DNA from: a virus
IMG/VR virus record: IMGVR_UViG_3300043446_002306
Location: 1-39,968 of that record
Strand: one strand, 5' to 3'
Length of the DNA: 39,968 nucleotides
Under the pieces are notes generated by a model. The model did no database searches. It was not told the DNA's origin and worked only from the letters and a program-made list of their open reading frames with translations. This document shows positions 14,398-24,900 of the stretch, piece by piece. Both the position numbers and the translations under genes were made by a program. Each line of letters begins with the position of its first letter. Positions within the stretch are counted from its first letter, which is position 1.

Positions 14398-16275
14398 ATG
14401 GCTGCGACTGAGCAGAAAAAGTCGTATCAGGTCGTCAAAGACTTTAAGGGTGTCAACACCAAAGCAAACCGCACTTCGATTCAGGAGACTGAGTTTGCTT
14501 GGCTAGAAAATGTCATGCCGATTGGATTCGGCAATCTCAAGGTCGTTAACAAGCAAACCGACGTTGGCGCAGTGATATGGAGTGGCACGGTCTACTACAT
14601 GGCGCAGGGCAACATCGGTGGAACTGAATATCTCTTTGCTTTCTTCACAAATGGAGGTGCGGAGTATGTCAACCTGGGGACTAACGCAAAGTCAACGCTG
14701 GCAGCGGCAGCGACATTTAGCGGCTCAACCACACAAATCACTCAGTGGAAGAACGAACGAATCCTTATCATTGACTCAACTTATGGATACGCTTCGTTCG
14801 ACGGGACGAATATCGTTCGGATCGGTTCAGTGGCGACCATCACGATCACAGCAGCAGGGTCAGGTTACACATCAGCACCGACTGTAACGATTGGGCCACC
14901 TAACGAGACAGGTGGCATACAAGCAACGGCTACAGCTACTGCAAGCGGTTCTGCGGTTACAGCCATTAACATCACGGAATACGGTACAGGCTATACCTCA
15001 GCGCCTAGCGTCTATATTGGCTCTCAAGGTTCGGTTGCATGGGCTAGTACCACGGCAGTTACCAAAGGAACGTTGCTATCGTCAGGTGGCAATTACTACA
15101 TGGTAACTGTCGCTGGAACGACAAGTTCAACCGCACCAACTCACACCTCTGGATCGCAAACAAACGGCACTGCAACGCTGCTTTATGTGACGGTAAGTAA
15201 CGGTGGCGGTACGGGCGCAACGGCTACGGCTACAGTCATCAACCAGCCTGGTATTGCCATTGCATCGTTTAGCGGCAGAGTATGGATTGCGCAGAATCGG
15301 ACGATCTATTACACCGCAGCCGATAGCTATTACGACTTTACAAGCGTATCGGCAGGCAATATCACCATTACTGATGCCACGCTACATGGCGACATCATTC
15401 AGATCATTTCTGCCAACAACTTTCTTTACATATTTGGCACGGATTCGATCAACGTATTCTCAGATGTGCGTGTCAGCACGACCGGTGTAACGCTCTTTAC
15501 CAACACAAACATCTCTGCATCGATTGGTTCTAACCTGAAATATGCGATTTTTGCTTACTTCAGGTCGATTTTTTTCATGAATCGCTATGGTATCTACGCA
15601 TTAGTGGGTGCCACGACCAGCAAGATCAGTGATGCGTTAGACGGTGTGTTTCCTGATATTGACTTTGCGTCTGGTATCTACGGTGGACAGGTCGTTATCA
15701 ACAATATTCTGTGCGCAGCCTTCCAGTTTGTGTATGACGGGCGCAAGTTGCAAGCGGTTTTCTTTGATCGCAAGTGGTTTATGACCTATCAGGGTGAGAT
15801 TGTGGTGATTGCACCGGCTCCTGTGAGTGGTCAGCTCAATATGTACGGCACAGATGGCACAAGCCTGGTTAAACTGTACTCAAGCAGCACACAATCGATT
15901 GCTACGCAGATTAAAACTGCACTTTGGGCCTTAAATGATCCAATTCGTGACAAACAAGCCCTGAAATTTGGTGTTGAAGCGACCGTTCCTGATACAGAAG
16001 CAGGTATTTTGACGGTTACAGTGGACAATGAGAACCGATCTAGCGCAGGAATTTCACTCACAAACACTGTGAACTGGCAAAATAACAGTGGCGAGATCAT
16101 TCCCTGGTTGAATAACAGCGGAACAGCGATAGGATGGGCTTCTGTGGGCTACCAGCTTTATAAATACGATGCTCAGCAATACGGAAAGTACCTTGGTTTG
16201 ACGGTGACATCAAACACGCCAAACTTTGTCATCAATGGATTCCAGTTAGAGCATGAATTGCGAGCGAGGTTCTGA
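14398..16275 (+). CDS. Tail hub / stabilisation protein (P22 gp10-like), 625 aa
   Basis: Opens with KDFKGVNTKANRTSIQETEF and ENVMPIGFGNLKVV, a start shared by P22 gp10-like and other podovirus tail-hub proteins that cap the portal and bind the fibres. The middle region (about residues 145-290) is a Gly/Thr/Ser beta section with repeated YTSAPTVTIG / YTSAPSVYIG units, an inserted domain. A beta-propeller-like second half follows (SFSGRVWIAQNRTIYYTA). ATG at 14398 is preferred over a TTG at 14392 overlapping the upstream stop. Confidence 0.8.
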   Translation: MAATEQKKSYQVVKDFKGVNTKANRTSIQETEFAWLENVMPIGFGNLKVVNKQTDVGAVIWSGTVYYMAQGNIGGTEYLFAFFTNGGAEYVNLGTNAKSTLAAAATFSGSTTQITQWKNERILIIDSTYGYASFDGTNIVRIGSVATITITAAGSGYTSAPTVTIGPPNETGGIQATATATASGSAVTAINITEYGTGYTSAPSVYIGSQGSVAWASTTAVTKGTLLSSGGNYYMVTVAGTTSSTAPTHTSGSQTNGTATLLYVTVSNGGGTGATATATVINQPGIAIASFSGRVWIAQNRTIYYTAADSYYDFTSVSAGNITITDATLHGDIIQIISANNFLYIFGTDSINVFSDVRVSTTGVTLFTNTNISASIGSNLKYAIFAYFRSIFFMNRYGIYALVGATTSKISDALDGVFPDIDFASGIYGGQVVINNILCAAFQFVYDGRKLQAVFFDRKWFMTYQGEIVVIAPAPVSGQLNMYGTDGTSLVKLYSSSTQSIATQIKTALWALNDPIRDKQALKFGVEATVPDTEAGILTVTVDNENRSSAGISLTNTVNWQNNSGEIIPWLNNSGTAIGWASVGYQLYKYDAQQYGKYLGLTVTSNTPNFVINGFQLEHELRARF

Positions 16276-16973
16276 TGACTAAGCCTATTGTTGTACCTAA
16301 TACCTTTGCTACAGCGACGACAACTATCCCGTTGTCACAGCTTGACAGCAATTTCAGTACGCTTTCTGGTGCTGTTAATGATGCAAACACTTACAGCAAC
16401 TACGCTGTTGATACGGGTGTAGTGAATGCCTACGTTGTAACTTTTTCAAGTTTAACAACGACTTACACGGCTGGCCTTAGAATACAATTTAAGACAAGCA
16501 TTGCAAATACGGGTGCGTCAACGATTAACGTCAATGGGCAGGGCGTAAAGAACATTGTTTATCCCAATGGTTCTGCACTTGGCCCAGGTGCTATACCTTC
16601 TGGCGCTGTAAGCGACATCATCTATGACGGCACTCAATTCTTGTTGCTCAGCACGGGTGGTTACTTCACGGTTCCACCGGTTGGTGCGAAGACTGGCTCT
16701 TACACGCTTGCGAGAACTGATGTTGGTAAGTATGTTGAGATTGGTACGGGTGGTTTGATTACGATTCCTGATGCTGTGTTTATCAATGGCGATGTTGTTG
16801 GACTGGTGAACAATACGGCTAGCAATGTGACAGTAACTTGTTCAATAACAACAGCTTATTTGTCAGGAATTGATGGTGATAAAGCGACCATTCAGGTTTT
16901 TCCACGGGGCATTGCTTCAGTTTTGTTTTTGAGTAGTACGGTTTGCATTGTTACTGGCGCAGTTAGTTCATAG
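16275..16973 (+). CDS. Tail fibre-associated protein, 232 aa
   Basis: N-terminal section (FATATTTIPLSQLDSNFSTL) is common in phage tail-fibre proteins. The C-terminal part, about 95 residues from VPPVGAKTGSYTL to TVCIVTGAVSS, is a beta domain repeated in the protein at 19515-20483 (VPAVGEKTSSYTL to TVCVITGNVS). It begins one base before the end of the tail-hub gene (TGATG). Confidence 0.75.
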   Translation: MTKPIVVPNTFATATTTIPLSQLDSNFSTLSGAVNDANTYSNYAVDTGVVNAYVVTFSSLTTTYTAGLRIQFKTSIANTGASTINVNGQGVKNIVYPNGSALGPGAIPSGAVSDIIYDGTQFLLLSTGGYFTVPPVGAKTGSYTLARTDVGKYVEIGTGGLITIPDAVFINGDVVGLVNNTASNVTVTCSITTAYLSGIDGDKATIQVFPRGIASVLFLSSTVCIVTGAVSS

Positions 16974-16981
16974 AGGTCAAT

Positions 16982-17323
16982 ATGGGAATACAAGCATTTA
17001 CCATTTCCGGCAAGACCGTTAAGATCACAGCGGCTACGACTGCGCCATCATCGGTGCAAGTACCATCGACCACACTTGGTGGCAATCAGTACCGAGTTAT
17101 TAACGATGGGGCGGTAACAGCCTTCCTGTCCTTTGCAATGGATGCTGCTACTGCTGACAGCAATTGCGTTATTCCGACGGGTGATGGATCAAACAGCAAA
17201 ACAGTCTTGCCTTTGCTTGCAGGAACTGATGAAATTCTCACGTTTCCGCCAAATGCTTACTTCACTGCAATCACCTCATCAAGTGCGGCAGCGATTTACA
17301 TCACCCCTGGTGACGGACTCTGA
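16982..17323 (+). CDS. Small beta-rich virion protein, 113 aa (paralogue of 31468-31806)
   Basis: Function unknown. Beta-rich throughout, with NQYRVINDGAVTAFLSFAMD in the middle and a closing YITPGDGL. The gene at 31468-31806 has the same length and matching landmarks (QQYAITNTGENAVAIAFGRD and YICPGEGLS), so the two are probably paralogues. GAGG lies before the ATG. Confidence 0.7.
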   Translation: MGIQAFTISGKTVKITAATTAPSSVQVPSTTLGGNQYRVINDGAVTAFLSFAMDAATADSNCVIPTGDGSNSKTVLPLLAGTDEILTFPPNAYFTAITSSSAAAIYITPGDGL

Positions 17324-17336
17324 TTAGGAGCCACTG

Positions 17337-19505
17337 ATGCCATTAAAGACAGTCTCTAGAACATCAGGTGGAGGTGGCGGTTCAGGCACCGTAACGGATG
17401 TTAATGTCTCTGGCGGTACGACAGGATTAACAACCAGTGGTGGCCCAGTCACGACATCGGGCACGATCACGATTGGCGGCGCACTCAACATAGGTAGCGG
17501 CGGCACAGGGCAAACAGTAGCAGGCGCTGCATTTGATGCACTTGCTCCGACCACGACTAAAGGCGACATCATTGTCTTTGACGGCAATGACAACATTCGC
17601 CTTGGCGTTGGAACCAATGGTTACTACCTACGGGCTGACAGTACAACCGGTTCTGGCCTTAAATGGGATTCGGTAGCGTCAGGCGGTGGCAGTGTTACAG
17701 GCGTTACTGCAACGGCACCGCTGGCCTCTTCTGGCGGCACAACACCTGACATCAGTCTTACAGGCACAATTCCTATTGCCAATGGTGGCACGGGTGAAAC
17801 CACAGATGTTGCAGCGTTTGACGCATTAGCGCCAACGACAACCAAGGGTGACATCATTGTTTACGATGGCACCGATAACATCAGGCTTGGTGTCGGAGCA
17901 CATAGTTATGTGCTTACTGCTGACTCGACTACTGCATCAGGACTGACTTGGGCATCGGTTAGTGGCGGCGGCTCTGGTACAACAACCTATGCAGCAACCT
18001 TTAACAATAGCGGTTCAGGTGATGCTTCAGGCACAACCTTTAATGGTTCTGTTGCTCGCACAATCAGTTACAACACCTTTGGTGCTGCTAACTCAGGTGC
18101 AAACACTAACATCACGAGTCTCGATAGCATCACAGGCGGTATTAGTACGCCAGATTACATCCAGTTTGACACGACTGCTACGGTTACTGGGGCAGTTGGC
18201 AAGCTCTGGTATGACTCCGGTGATGGCACCTTAGCCTTTGGCCTTAAAGGTGGTAACGCTGAATTGCAGGTTGGGCAAGAGAGCGTTGTTCTTGCTTACA
18301 ACAATAGTGGCAGCACACTTTCTGTAGGCCAGGTTGTTGCTGTTAATGGCGCACAAGGCCAAAGACCTGCCGTGACATTGGCAGATGCTGATAGTGAGCC
18401 GCTTTCTGCTGCAACGCTTGGCGTAGTGATCGAGTCGATCAGTGCTGGCGCAGAAGGATTTGTCGCAACCTTTGGCCCAGTCAGAGGTGTAAACACGAAT
18501 GGGTTTACAGAAGGCGATCCAATTTACCTATCGCAGACTGCTGGTGGATTTACAGCAACGAGACCCTTAGCGCCTGCGCACACCGTATTTCTAGGCTGGG
18601 TTGTTAAGGTCAATTCATCGTCTGGTGAAATCTTCCTGAACATTAGTAATGGTTGGGAGCTTGATGAACTGCACAATGTGCGCATCACAAGCGTTGCCAA
18701 TGGTGATCTGCTTCAATATGACTCAACAGGCCCGTATTGGGAAAACGTAGCACCATCTTCAGTAACCGTTGGTTCTGCAACGCTATCCACTGATGTCGCA
18801 GGTGGTGCCGCTAATCAGTTGTTGTATCAAGATACGATCAACTCCACGAGCTTTGTTACTGCGCCTACGACAGCAGATAGGTTCTTGAAGTGGAACGGCA
18901 CTGCATTTGCCTGGACGCAGGTTGCACTAAGCACAGACATATCAGGCTTTGGTACGAACGTAGCAACAGCGCTTGCAGTTAATGTTGGCAGTTCTGGTGC
19001 GGTAATAGTAAACGGTGGCGTATTAGGAACTCCTTCTTCAGGAACTTTAACTAATGCAACCGGCTTGCCGATTTCTACAGGCGTTAGCGGTTTAGGAACA
19101 AGTGTTGCCACAGCCCTTGCGGTAAACGTAGGTACAGCAGGTGCATTTGTTGTCAATGGTGGCGTATTAGGTACGCCATCATCTGGAACAGTTACTAATT
19201 TAACTGGCACAGCTAGTATTAATATTAATGGAACTGTTGGGGCCACCACACCAACAACAGGAACGTTCACAGACATTACGTTAAATGCGCAAGGTGACGT
19301 AAGATTTTCTGATTCAGATTCTTCAAACTATGTTGCTTTTCAAGGGCCGGCTACAGTTTCAAGCAACGTAACATGGACTTTGCCAAGTGTTGATGGCACA
19401 AACGGCCAGTTTCTTTCTACTAACGGCACTGGAACTTTGTCTTGGGCTACAGCATCAGGCGGTGGTAACAGCATTGCAAAAAACTTTGCTTGGTTTTTGT
19501 CATAG
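17337..19505 (+). CDS. Tail fibre protein with internal repeats, 722 aa
   Basis: Probable host-binding fibre. Gly/Thr/Ser/Val-rich and beta-structured. Two near-identical repeats of about 58 residues occur at about 55-112 and 150-207, each with GGTG, AAFDALAPTTTKGDIIV and NIRLGVG. A second pair, GGVLGTPSSGT, with ALAVNVG, lies at about 541-625 and is a familiar motif of tail fibres. Near the C-terminus is SSNYVAFQGPATVSSN, also a fibre pattern. GGAGCCACTG precedes the ATG. Confidence 0.85.
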   Translation: MPLKTVSRTSGGGGGSGTVTDVNVSGGTTGLTTSGGPVTTSGTITIGGALNIGSGGTGQTVAGAAFDALAPTTTKGDIIVFDGNDNIRLGVGTNGYYLRADSTTGSGLKWDSVASGGGSVTGVTATAPLASSGGTTPDISLTGTIPIANGGTGETTDVAAFDALAPTTTKGDIIVYDGTDNIRLGVGAHSYVLTADSTTASGLTWASVSGGGSGTTTYAATFNNSGSGDASGTTFNGSVARTISYNTFGAANSGANTNITSLDSITGGISTPDYIQFDTTATVTGAVGKLWYDSGDGTLAFGLKGGNAELQVGQESVVLAYNNSGSTLSVGQVVAVNGAQGQRPAVTLADADSEPLSAATLGVVIESISAGAEGFVATFGPVRGVNTNGFTEGDPIYLSQTAGGFTATRPLAPAHTVFLGWVVKVNSSSGEIFLNISNGWELDELHNVRITSVANGDLLQYDSTGPYWENVAPSSVTVGSATLSTDVAGGAANQLLYQDTINSTSFVTAPTTADRFLKWNGTAFAWTQVALSTDISGFGTNVATALAVNVGSSGAVIVNGGVLGTPSSGTLTNATGLPISTGVSGLGTSVATALAVNVGTAGAFVVNGGVLGTPSSGTVTNLTGTASININGTVGATTPTTGTFTDITLNAQGDVRFSDSDSSNYVAFQGPATVSSNVTWTLPSVDGTNGQFLSTNGTGTLSWATASGGGNSIAKNFAWFLS

Positions 19506-19514
19506 GAAATAAGC

Positions 19515-20483
19515 ATGGCAACTTTAGTTCTCGACGCAACTACTAAAACCATTCAGGCTGTGATGTCGGGCGCTGCCGCGACTAACAATCCTGAATTCAC
19601 AGCCGCTTATGCTGACAGCACTTCTAGCTCGTTGACTGAAGGAGCAAACGATGGCGCATTAAATGGCACGTCTGCGGTAACGCTTGTTGCCGCGCCAGGT
19701 TCGTCTACTCAGCGTGTCATCAAATGGATCACCATTCAAAATAAAGATACGGCTGCTGTTACGGTAACCATTACTTATAACAACTCAGCAGGCGGCGGAA
19801 CTACAAGACAGATTGCTAAGGTTACGTTAGCTGCTAACGACACTTGGACGCTTGATGGCACATTTACAACATCAGGCGGGTTAAAAGCTGGTGGAGTGAC
19901 CGGCCCTGGAAGTTCAACTGACAATGCAATTACACGATTTGACGGGACAAGCGGTTCGCTTATTCAAAACTCATCAGCAAGCGTTGATGACAATGGCGCA
20001 GCTACATTTGTTGGTACGGTTAACGTCAGTGGCACATCATCTGGGCCTGCTGATTTGCGGTTGTATGAAGATACGGACAACGGAACCAATTATGTTGCGG
20101 TAACAGCGCCATCAACTTTAGCGGCTAATCGCACGATCAATCTACCGGATGCCGGAGCTACTGTAACGCTTGGTTACTTGAATGTTCCAGCCGTTGGCGA
20201 AAAAACAAGTAGCTATACGCTTGCAACGGGTGATGTTGGTAAATATGTCCGTGTCGGTACAAGCGGTTCAATCACCATACCTGACGCAACTTTTAGCGAA
20301 GGTGATGTTGTAAGTATTTACAATGGAACAACAGGTAATATTACAATTACTTGCACAATTACTACAGCTTATATAGCGGGGACTGATAGTGATAAAGCTT
20401 CTGTAACTTTAGCTACTCGTGGTGTTGCAACAATTTTGTTCATTAGCGGCACGGTGTGCGTCATCACCGGAAATGTGAGCTAA
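19515..20483 (+). CDS. Tail fibre-associated protein, 322 aa
   Basis: Beta-rich. Middle pattern TDNAITRFDGTSGSLIQNSS and LRLYEDTDNGTNYVAVTAPS is widespread in phage fibres. The last ~95 residues repeat the C-terminal domain of the protein at 16275-16973, suggesting duplication of a trimerisation or attachment domain. GGAAATAAGC precedes the ATG. Confidence 0.8.
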   Translation: MATLVLDATTKTIQAVMSGAAATNNPEFTAAYADSTSSSLTEGANDGALNGTSAVTLVAAPGSSTQRVIKWITIQNKDTAAVTVTITYNNSAGGGTTRQIAKVTLAANDTWTLDGTFTTSGGLKAGGVTGPGSSTDNAITRFDGTSGSLIQNSSASVDDNGAATFVGTVNVSGTSSGPADLRLYEDTDNGTNYVAVTAPSTLAANRTINLPDAGATVTLGYLNVPAVGEKTSSYTLATGDVGKYVRVGTSGSITIPDATFSEGDVVSIYNGTTGNITITCTITTAYIAGTDSDKASVTLATRGVATILFISGTVCVITGNVS

Positions 20484-20485
20484 CT

Positions 20486-21415
20486 ATGGCAGGAATTCTT
20501 AATTTATTGCTTGGCGCTGGCGGTGGGAAGATCACTAACGCTACTGGAGGCAACGAAATTAAAACGGTTGGCTCTTATAAGTATCACATATTTACAACTT
20601 CAGGGACTTTTGAAATTGTATCTGGAGGTGGAAGTTTCGAAGTAATGTCTTGCGGCGGTGGTGCTGGGGGTGGTAATCAAGTTGCGGGTGGTGGCGGTGG
20701 CGGGGAACTTGATTTATTCACTACTGTTCCTGCATCTATTTCATCTTATACAGTAACTGTTGGTGGTAAAGGTGCCGGATCAACTTCTACGGCTAAAGGA
20801 GGAGGTGGGGGCACATCTTCATTTGCACTTGGTGGAACTACTTATTCTTCTTCGCTTGGTGGTGGTGGAGGTGGATCGGCATCCCCTAATGGTACAGGTG
20901 CTAATGGTGGTAGCGGTGGTGGTGGTCAGTGCGATCCAGGAAGTAATGGTGGTACAGCGTCAGGTTCCAATACAAATGCTGGCGGTGCTGGAAGTAATAA
21001 CGGCAGCATTTATGTATCTGGTGGTGGCGGGGGCGCTACAGCGGCAGGTGTTGCAGGGTCTACATCAGGCAGCGGGGCTGCTGGTAATGGCGGTGCTGGT
21101 TACACGCTGACAAACATTGACTCCAACTTTACAGCCGCAAACTTCACATCATTCACAGGAATGACCGTTATTTGTTCTGGTGGTGGTGGTGGGGCGTTAA
21201 AAACACCATCAGGAACAGCTCCGGCAAGAGGTGTTGGAGGCACTGGAGCTGGATCAGGTGGTGTCAATAATGGCACAACAAACACAAACACATCAAGCGC
21301 CGCTACATCTTTTGGAAGCGGTGGTGGTGGCGGAGGATGGTCTGGTGGCAGTGGAGGAAACGCCAATGGAGCAGACGGTTACGATGGTGTTGTGATTGTG
21401 AGGTACTTAGCATGA
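20486..21415 (+). CDS. Glycine-rich tail tip / adhesin-like protein, 309 aa
   Basis: More than a third of the residues appear to be Gly, in runs such as GGGAGGGNQVAGGGGGG, with an N-terminal beta segment (YKYHIFTTSGTFEIVSGGGS) and the ending DGYDGVVIVRYLA typical of phage Gly-rich domains. Such domains resemble T2/T6 gp38-type adhesins and probably form a polyglycine sandwich that contacts the receptor. ATG at 20486 is chosen; the frame is open back to 20456 but overlaps the previous gene. Confidence 0.75.
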   Translation: MAGILNLLLGAGGGKITNATGGNEIKTVGSYKYHIFTTSGTFEIVSGGGSFEVMSCGGGAGGGNQVAGGGGGGELDLFTTVPASISSYTVTVGGKGAGSTSTAKGGGGGTSSFALGGTTYSSSLGGGGGGSASPNGTGANGGSGGGGQCDPGSNGGTASGSNTNAGGAGSNNGSIYVSGGGGGATAAGVAGSTSGSGAAGNGGAGYTLTNIDSNFTAANFTSFTGMTVICSGGGGGALKTPSGTAPARGVGGTGAGSGGVNNGTTNTNTSSAATSFGSGGGGGGWSGGSGGNANGADGYDGVVIVRYLA

Positions 21416-21678
21416 AGCGCATGGCACAGGTTGATGCCAACGGCATCGTGGTCAACATCATCGTTGCTGGCGATGATTGGAATATTCAGGGGTTTATTGA
21501 ATATACCGACGATAAACCGGCAGGCATCGGCTATACCTACGACCCAATTCGTGACGCTTTCATCCCACCAAAACCAACGCCAGACGCTGTACTTGATGAG
21601 GCAACTTGCCAGTGGATTGTGCCTGCCATCGAACTCAGTTTAGGAGCAGACTCCAGTGAATCTGGAGACTCTATCTAA
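21412..21678 (+). CDS. Small tail protein, 88 aa (fibre-assembly-like)
   Basis: Pattern MAQVDANGIVVNIIVAGDDW followed by PAGIGYTYDPIRDAFIPPKP and DEATCQWIVP is a recurrent phage protein beside fibre genes, probably a fibre cap or assembly protein. The start overlaps the upstream stop as ATGA. Confidence 0.75.
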   Translation: MKRMAQVDANGIVVNIIVAGDDWNIQGFIEYTDDKPAGIGYTYDPIRDAFIPPKPTPDAVLDEATCQWIVPAIELSLGADSSESGDSI

Positions 21679-21994
21679 CGTTGTTTTTGGTGACAGCGAT
21701 GGCTTGCGCGAGATGCTCTTTGAAAACGCCGTCCAGCACCAGACTTTTGCGAATCAGCTTGCTGATACGGGAATACTTATCCCTCGATTCCCGATTGCCG
21801 ATGCTGACATTGAGGACTTGGACGATTGGTTGTGGGCGCATTCTGTTGAACATAATGCACTGGCTGAACAACTTGGATTGGAAAACCCGTTTGATCTCTT
21901 TGATACAGACTGGAACCAGGAAGATGACTTCTATGAATGGCTGCAAAGCCACTTATTGATCCATCAACAGATCATCAATGCACTAGGACTGTAA
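21656..21994 (+). CDS. Hypothetical protein with tandem Trp/His helical repeats, 112 aa (GTG start)
   Basis: Not recognised. Two similar segments are visible: DLDDWLWAHSVEHNALAEQL and DFYEWLQSHLLIHQQIINAL, each an acidic residue, WL, H and H four residues apart; the first segment, FENAVQHQTFANQLADTG, may be a third, degenerate unit. The His pairs could bind metal. It starts with GTG at 21656, 23 bases before the end of the previous gene, with GGAG upstream. Confidence 0.7.
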   Translation: MNLETLSNVVFGDSDGLREMLFENAVQHQTFANQLADTGILIPRFPIADADIEDLDDWLWAHSVEHNALAEQLGLENPFDLFDTDWNQEDDFYEWLQSHLLIHQQIINALGL

Positions 21995-24900
21995 ATGGCT
22001 AATCTCGGCCCTAACATGGTACTGAACAATCCGTTTGCTGGTGTGACGGATTTTGGCACTGTCACCGATGTGTTCAGCGGCGAGAATGAAACAACTGAAA
22101 CTGTAAGGCCAGCCACTGCGCTTGAGTATATTGCTAGCAACGTAGACCCTGCGCATCCGTTGTACCAGGCTTTAGTAGGCCATACAAGCACATCGATTAC
22201 GCCATATACCGATGTCAATGGCAATCAGTTCTACCACATAGCAGGCAAAACCGGTGGGCCTAATCGTGAACGCTATGCGCAGATGTACGCTGTGCAAGGT
22301 GATCAGCTTGTTCCTGTAGGTGAGGGGCAATTCTATAAAGGTGAGCATCCAGATCAAGCCTTCAAAGATTTTGTTGGCATGGCTGCTGGATTGCTTGCGG
22401 CTCCTGTACTTGGCCCTTATGCCTCAGCTATTGGCAATGCGCTTGGTATTACTAATGCGGCAGTAGCTCAAGTTGTTGGGCAAGGCATTATCAATACAAG
22501 TATTCAGGTCGCTCAAGGCGTACCGATTGAAACAGCAATAAAACAAAACATTGCAAGCTCACTCATTCCTAATGTCGTTGGCAATCCAATCATTGACAAC
22601 GCAGTGAGAGCCGCTGCTGGCGCTCAGCTTATGGGTGGCGATGTTGAGAATGCTGTTGTTAACTCATTGATTGCTTCTGGCGCTCAATCACTTGCAGGCG
22701 ATTTAAGCATCACTGGTGACAGAACAATTGATAGCGGTTTGGTTTCAGGTGGGACAAGTATTGCGCAAGCATTAGCTACTGGTGGCGACCCAGGTCAATC
22801 TTTTATACAAGGCTTTACAAGAGGCGCATCAACCGCCATTAATCAAGATGAGGCAAGAGATGCAAGAGCTGCATCAGGCGCTGGCTTTGTAGGTGAATAC
22901 GAAGACTTATCCGGTGCTGGCCCTGTTGATTACGTCATGGGTGAACGTGACCCAGCATTAGTGCAGGCCGGTTTCTTTGATACGACTCGCGGCATCTTGC
23001 AATCAGGTCTTGCTGAGCTTGGCAGGAGCTGGCTTTCAGCAGGTCAGCAACTTGGTATTGCACCTGAAAGATTGCAACGTGCTATTGACTATCTAAAAGT
23101 CATCGAAGAAGGTGGTGAGGCGCTTATACCTGCTGATGTTAAACAGCAGCAACAAGCCTTTATCAATCAAATCTATGCCACAGCATCCAATCCGAATGCA
23201 ACTACTACTGAGATAGCAAAAGCTGTTATTGAAGCGACTTTGAATAATCCGCTTGGCTCGCTAACGCTTGTTAGTAAAGAGCTGGCGCAAGAGCTACCTC
23301 AACTACTTATACCTGGTAGAGCCGCAGCACTGGTTGGTAGTTTCGCGCTCAACATTGCAGAGTCTGCTGGCAATCAAGCCTTGCAAAAGATTGATGAGTT
23401 GCGTGCGGCTTACCCGAACCTTACAACAGAGCAATTAGTTGCCGCTGCAAGAAACGATGCTGGTGTTGCAGGCGCAGTAACTGCTGCCATGAGCTTGATT
23501 CCTGGTGCCGGTTCTAAGTTACTAAATCCACTTAAAGAAAGTTTTAATGAGTTTTTAGAAGAAGGTCTAACAACTTACCTTCTTACCGGCGATAAGAGCA
23601 AGGCACTTGGCAATGCCGTATTAGGTGGTGTTCTTGGCGGCAAGACGACCGCTGCTGTGCAAACTGGTGAAGAGATCGCCGCTGCCGGTCAGAATATTGC
23701 GCAACAAGGATTGCCTTCGCTTGGCACGATTACAGTTCGTTCAACGCCGTTACCTGCTGATCAAACACCTGCTGCCGGTGGAACATTAGCAATTGAACCT
23801 GTTGTCGCAGCAAGAACAGGTGGTCAACAAGTTATTCCTAGTGCGCCTAATACGGCAGTTGTTATTAGCACTGACCCTGCTAGCAATACAGCGTTAGTAA
23901 TTGATAGCTCTGGTGCAACAAAGATTGTTGGTGCAACAGATACTGCAACTGGCGCACCAGTAACGCAAGGCCAATCACTCACGATTACTGCTGGCAATCA
24001 ACTTACGTCTGGCGGTGGCCCGACGACAACCCCGACTGTTAGCGGCCCAGCCACAACAGGCCCAGCCACAACAGGCGGCGTGCCTGTATCGACAGAGGTT
24101 GCGCAAACCGGAGGTAATGGTGCAGACGTAGGAAAGCCGACAGCGCCCATATCAGCAGCCCCGTATAGCGCCAATGTTCCTGCTACGCCAGAAGTAGTTG
24201 CTGAGTTACTTGCGCTAAAAGGTTTGCCATCTAGTCCTGGTGCTATTCGCATCTTGCTTGCAGGTAATCCGACTGTTGCTCAGGTAGGCCAAGAAATTGA
24301 AGTCTTGTCTGAGATGGTTCGCCAAAGAGGTGTTACTCAGCAGTCAAGTACGCAACCAGCAGGCACACCAACGGTATCAACGGGTCAGCAAGATGGGCCT
24401 ACAGTTATCACGCAAGGTGGTACTGAAACAAAACCTGCGACACAGCCGACAACCACGCCTGCCACACGACCGACTACTACTCCGGCTGTCACACCGACTA
24501 CACAGCCTTCAGTGACAGAAACGATTGACTTAACTGGTACAACAGGAAGAGTCAATATCGATACCGTATCGCCTGTCGATACAACAGGTCAAGATACAAC
24601 TTTCTTAGATACAACGCCTACAGGCACTAGACCTGTTGATACTGGCCCTGCACTTGATACCGGCCCCGCAGAAGAAACAACACCGACCTATGGTGAAGAT
24701 GACGACATCATACGTTTCTTAGGCTTAGACAGGATTGAAGAACAACCTGTAGAACGTGCAGAACCTGTTGCAGAACCTGAAGATACAACGCCAGGTGCTG
24801 TTGCAGGCCCAGCAGATGTGGCTACAGAAGAACAACTTGCAATTGCACCAAGACCCGTGTATACGCCAAAGCCAGGGACAAGGGTTGTAGATACAGGGTC

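Noticed and set aside
20760-21110. 116-codon frame inside the Gly-rich gene
   Set aside because: Val/Leu-rich by-product of GGT/GGC runs in the adhesin frame; low complexity, not comparable to the nested frame in the methyltransferase.
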